Notes under the pieces: generated by a model
What the model was told of the DNA's origin: nothing
Databases searched by the model: none
Seen by the model: the letters and a program-made list of their open reading frames with translations, nothing else
From: JASJAR01 sp039198225
Lineage (GTDB): Bacteria > Pseudomonadota > Alphaproteobacteria > Rhodobacterales > Rhodobacteraceae
NCBI GenBank assembly: GCA_039198225.1
Contig: JBCCTQ010000013.1
Span: 1-64,000 of the forward strand
Length of the DNA stretch: 64,000 nucleotides
Direction of reading: 5' to 3'
Shown: piece by piece, positions 61,172 through 64,000 of the stretch
Position numbering within the stretch: the stretch's first letter is position 1
Layout of the letters: the number at the start of each line of letters is the position of its first letter
Made by a program: the position numbers and the translations under genes

Positions 61172-61858
61172 TTAGCGTTCACGCATCTTCGCCAGAAGCC
61201 TCTGGAACCCGCCGGGTGCCACAAGGGGTGTGACCGCGAACCCAAAGCAAAAGCCAGCTACCTCGGCCACCCAGTCTTTCCCGCCGCCAAAAAGCAGCCC
61301 GAAGACCAATTGGATCGCCAACAGGACACCGATCAAAGAAAACGCGTTGATCTGGGGGGCACCGACGGCCCCGAGCCGGACCCAGAGGAGAAAGGTGAAA
61401 GCCCCGATCAACCCGTAAACGGCCGGGAACCCGCCAATCAGCGGCGTCTCCACTTTGGTCAGCGCCGCATAGGCCAAGGCGCCGAAGACGGCCGAGCCGA
61501 AAAACACGGCCAGAACCGCGAAAGACCCTACGGTTTCGCCCACCATCTTGCCCAAAGCGAGGAGGAATACGACCACGAAGAGCATGTGGGTAAATCCCCC
61601 ATGCACGAAGGGATAGGTTAGAAACCGGGCAATGTCGGGCAGGGTGTAGCGCCCGGTCTCCATCATGTAATCGAGGACTTGCGAGAAAAACGCATAATCC
61701 CCGATGGCGTCGAGCCGCCAGCCCACGGCACCCTGGCCGCCGAAATAGCCCCTTGCCCCGGCCGAGAGAACAAGCTCGACCGCAAAGAGCGCGAAGGCCA
61801 AGGCCACCACCGCGGGCGGCAGCGAATTGAACGGGCTCGCATCGGGATCGCTCTGCAT
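61172..61858 (-). CDS. Rhomboid-like protein, probably catalytically inactive
   Basis: A 228-residue six-helix membrane protein of the rhomboid superfamily: the HGGFTHMLF loop/helix, VETPLIGGFPAVYGLIGAF in place of the GxSG helix, and WVAEVAGFCFGF as the last core helix. The catalytic Ser position holds Phe144, the catalytic His position Glu199, and the oxyanion Asn of HxxxN is Val95; only His91 remains. Protease activity is therefore not expected. It may act like an iRhom/derlin-type chaperone by inference. Between murJ and trpS, convergent with murJ. Confidence 0.82.
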   Translation of the reverse strand: MQSDPDASPFNSLPPAVVALAFALFAVELVLSAGARGYFGGQGAVGWRLDAIGDYAFFSQVLDYMMETGRYTLPDIARFLTYPFVHGGFTHMLFVVVFLLALGKMVGETVGSFAVLAVFFGSAVFGALAYAALTKVETPLIGGFPAVYGLIGAFTFLLWVRLGAVGAPQINAFSLIGVLLAIQLVFGLLFGGGKDWVAEVAGFCFGFAVTPLVAPGGFQRLLAKMRER

Positions 61859-61938
61859 CGGGGGCCTTTCTTGACGCGTCCGGCGGCCCTCGCTAAGCCG
61901 CGCCAGCGCTCGTTAGCACATCTCTAGGAGAACGCACT

Positions 61939-62970
61939 ATGGCCGAGGCGGCCTTTACCCCCCGGGTTCTGTCCGGGATCCAACCTTCGGGCGGTCTGAC
62001 CCTTGGCAATTATCTCGGCGCGCTTCGGCGCTTCGTCGAGATGCAGGATGCCGAGAGTTTCGAGACCCTCTACTGCATCGTCGATCTCCACGCGGTCACG
62101 GTCTGGCAGGACCCCGAAAAGCTCGCCCACGCCACCCGCGAACTCGCGGCATTTTTCATCGCCGCGGGCCTCGATCCGGAGCGTTCCATCCTGTTCAACC
62201 AATCGGCCGTGCCGGCCCATGCCCAGCTTGCCTGGCTTTTCAATTGCGTCGCACGGATGGGCTGGATGGGCCGGATGACCCAGTGGAAAGACAAGGCGGG
62301 GAAGAACTCCGAAAACGCCTCTTTGGGGCTTTTTGCTTACCCTGCTCTGATGGCGGCCGACATCCTCATCTACAAAGCGACCCATGTGCCCGTGGGCGAT
62401 GACCAAAAGCAGCATCTCGAACTGACCCGGGACATCGCCGCGAAGTTCAACCACGATTACGGGGTTGAGCATTTCCCGATCACCGAACCGGTGATCGAAG
62501 GCCCGGCCACACGGGTGATGAACCTTCGCGACGGGACAAAGAAAATGTCGAAATCCGACCCCTCCGACATGACACGGATCAATATGTCGGACGACGCAGA
62601 TACCATTGCGCAAAAATTCAAAAAGGCCCGGACCGATCCCGAACCTTTGCCGGAGAGCTATGGGGCGATGAAATCCCGGCCCGAAGCCAAAAACCTCGTC
62701 GACATTTACGCGGCATTGTCAGATCGGAGTGCCGATGCGGTGATGGGTGACGTGGCGGGGCTCGGCTGGGGCGCATTCAAGCCCATGCTCGCCGATCTCG
62801 CGGTCGAGAAATTGGCGCCGATCTCAGGCGAAATGGCTCGGCTTATGGAAGACCCGGCCGAGCTTGACCGGGTGCTGGCAGTGGGGGCGGCCAAGGCGCG
62901 GGCACTTGCCGATCCGATCCTTGCCGAGACCATGGAGCTCATGGGCTTCGTCGGAGCGGCCCGGACCTAA
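61939..62970 (+). CDS. trpS: Tryptophanyl-tRNA synthetase TrpS
   Basis: A 343-residue class I synthetase. The HIGH-type motif is SGIQPSGGLTLGNYLGAL, with CIVDLHAVT, YPALMAADILIYKA, VPVGDDQKQHLELTRDIA and the KMSKS loop GTKKMSKSDPSD. GGAG lies eight bases before the ATG. Divergent from the rhomboid-like gene; a strong terminator follows. Confidence 0.97.
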   Translation: MAEAAFTPRVLSGIQPSGGLTLGNYLGALRRFVEMQDAESFETLYCIVDLHAVTVWQDPEKLAHATRELAAFFIAAGLDPERSILFNQSAVPAHAQLAWLFNCVARMGWMGRMTQWKDKAGKNSENASLGLFAYPALMAADILIYKATHVPVGDDQKQHLELTRDIAAKFNHDYGVEHFPITEPVIEGPATRVMNLRDGTKKMSKSDPSDMTRINMSDDADTIAQKFKKARTDPEPLPESYGAMKSRPEAKNLVDIYAALSDRSADAVMGDVAGLGWGAFKPMLADLAVEKLAPISGEMARLMEDPAELDRVLAVGAAKARALADPILAETMELMGFVGAART

Positions 62971-63000
62971 AAGGCGACCCTTTGGGTCAAGAGATGTTTG

Positions 63001-63030
63001 GGGCCCGGGCTATCGCCCGGGCCCGTTCTT
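63001..63030 (+). terminator. Strong hairpin terminator after trpS
   Basis: A perfect 10-bp stem GGGCCCGGGC/GCCCGGGCCC with a TATC loop, followed by GTTCTTT and then the T-run of repeat A copy 8. It serves the converging trpS and recN genes. Confidence 0.75.
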
Positions 63031-63031
63031 T

Positions 63032-63053
63032 GCGTATTTTTGAAGAGATGAAG
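63032..63053 (+). repeat. Dispersed repeat family A, copy 8
   Basis: GCGTATTTTTG, then AAGAGATGAAG, directly after the trpS terminator hairpin and four bases from the recN stop codon. Confidence 0.7.
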
Positions 63054-63056
63054 GCC

Positions 63057-64000
63057 TTAGCCCGCCAAGAGCGCTTTCGCCGCCCCCCGGGCTTCGTCGG
63101 TCACCTCTTCGCCTGAGAGCATGCGTGCGATTTCATCGACCCGGGCCGGCGGGTCGAGGGGGATCACCCGGGAGAGGGTCGCCTCGCCTTGGATCGCCTT
63201 TTCGACGCGCCAATGGTGACGCCCAAGGGCCGCGACCTGGGGCGAATGGGTGACGACGAGGACCTGGGTGTCTTCGGCCAAGCTTGCAAGTCGACGGCCC
63301 ACCGCATCGGCCGTGGCCCCACCCACGCCTCGGTCGATCTCGTCAAAAATCAGGGTCTTACCGGTGTCGTTGGCAGTCAGACACACCTTGAGCGCGAGGA
63401 GGAACCGGCTGAGTTCCCCGCCCGAAGCGATCTTGTTCAAAGGGCCCGCGGGCGCACCGGGATTGGGCGCCACGCGGAAGGCGACCTTGTCTTGACCCGA
63501 GGGCCCGGGCTCGGCGGAAGCAATATCGGTCTCGAACGTCGCCCGGTCGAGCTTTAAAGGCGCGAGTTCTTCGGCCATTGCCCGGTCGAGCTTTTCGCCC
63601 GATGCAAAGCGCGCTTCGGATAGGGTCGTGGCGGCGGCCTCATAGGCGGTTTCGGCGTCGGCCAGAGCCGTGTCTAGGCTCTGAAGATCGGCTGCCCCGC
63701 CGTCGAGCTTGGCAAGCCGGTCAGTAAGACCCGAGGCGAACGTGCCGAGTTCGTCTGGGAGGACCCCGTGTTTCCGCCCGAGCGCCCGGATCGCAAAAAG
63801 GCGTTCTTCCACCCGTTCAAGTTCGCGCGGATCGTCATCGAGGGCCGAAAGGGCCTGGGCCACGCCTTGCTCGGCCTCGCCTAAGGCGTCGATTGCGCGG
63901 GCGAGCGCGCCCATGGTGGCGTCGAGGCGACCGCCTGCGGCCTCGCTCGCGCCGGCGAGCCAGTTTTGGGCATCGGTGAGCGGCGCTTCCCCCGAGGCGA
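63057..64000 (-). CDS. recN: DNA repair protein RecN, C-terminal part (runs off the window)
   Basis: An SMC-like ATPase for double-strand-break repair. About 314 C-terminal residues are present, and the frame continues to the window end. Coiled-coil material (ALDDDPRELERVEERLFAIRAL and similar) is followed by the signature ASGGELSRFLLALKV, Walker B LIFDEIDRGVGG, and VTHSPQVAALG (H-loop). The N-terminal Walker A domain and its promoter lie beyond 64000. Confidence 0.93.
   Translation of the reverse strand, partial: ASGEAPLTDAQNWLAGASEAAGGRLDATMGALARAIDALGEAEQGVAQALSALDDDPRELERVEERLFAIRALGRKHGVLPDELGTFASGLTDRLAKLDGGAADLQSLDTALADAETAYEAAATTLSEARFASGEKLDRAMAEELAPLKLDRATFETDIASAEPGPSGQDKVAFRVAPNPGAPAGPLNKIASGGELSRFLLALKVCLTANDTGKTLIFDEIDRGVGGATADAVGRRLASLAEDTQVLVVTHSPQVAALGRHHWRVEKAIQGEATLSRVIPLDPPARVDEIARMLSGEEVTDEARGAAKALLAG

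Noticed and set aside
1..64000. CRISPR array, prophage, integrase or insertion sequence
   Set aside because: No regularly spaced direct repeats, no transposase or integrase motifs and no phage structural genes were seen on either strand.

Overview
The window is bacterial chromosome from an alphaproteobacterium, almost certainly Rhodobacteraceae (roseobacter/Rhodobacter group). The grounds are a class II (B12-dependent) ribonucleotide reductase, the syntenic blocks fabI-pdxH-csp-DUF192-tRNA-Pro, birA-coaX-rnj, lpoA-like/rsmI-yraN-gshB and glnD-murJ-trpS, a split methionine-synthase-type gene set with a RACo-like activator, and SOS boxes of the alphaproteobacterial GAAC-N7-GAAC form. Genes are dense, on both strands, with many ATGA stop/start overlaps.

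Layout. 0-5.7 kb: fabI (partial), pdxH, a double cold-shock protein, a DUF192 protein, tRNA-Pro(TGG) and most of nrdJ, at visibly lower GC than the rest. From about 5.7 kb, inside nrdJ, composition rises sharply and stays high, so this is either a recombination or an assembly junction. 6.3-9.7 kb: a repeat-bearing gap, small genes, ssb and a lytic transglycosylase. 9.7-15.3 kb: a complete peptide/nickel-type ABC importer. 15.3-23.6 kb: two small unknowns, strongly altered NuoL-like and NuoM-like proteins, birA, coaX, RNase J and a HAD phosphatase. 23.6-31.3 kb: DEAD-box helicase, prfC, a GC-poorer pentapeptide-repeat gene, a cupin and a SnoaL-like gene behind a possible SOS box. 31.5-39.3 kb: der, an FAD oxidoreductase, zwf-pgl-pgi (pgi carries a frameshift), an LpxB-like protein and tRNA-Gly(CCC). 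39.3-44.8 kb: one-carbon/corrinoid cluster. 45-50.7 kb: ppx-rlmE, aldo/keto reductase, a lone SOS-boxed imuA without imuB or dnaE2, and dgt with no normal start codon at the expected place. 50.7-64 kb: erpA, a methyltransferase/MarR divergent pair with three phased operators, xthA, gshB, yraN, rsmI, lpoA-like, glnD, murJ, a pseudo-rhomboid, trpS and recN (partial).

Two dispersed intergenic repeat families occur only to the right of the 5.7 kb junction. Family A is about 22 bp with eight copies, and family B is about 41 bp with a GC-rich hairpin and three copies. The most interesting signals are the reduced complex I antiporter pair at the usual nuo-birA boundary, the phased MarR operator array, the two repeat families, the orphan imuA and the composition break inside nrdJ. 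GC and codon statements are by eye, and no database search was possible.
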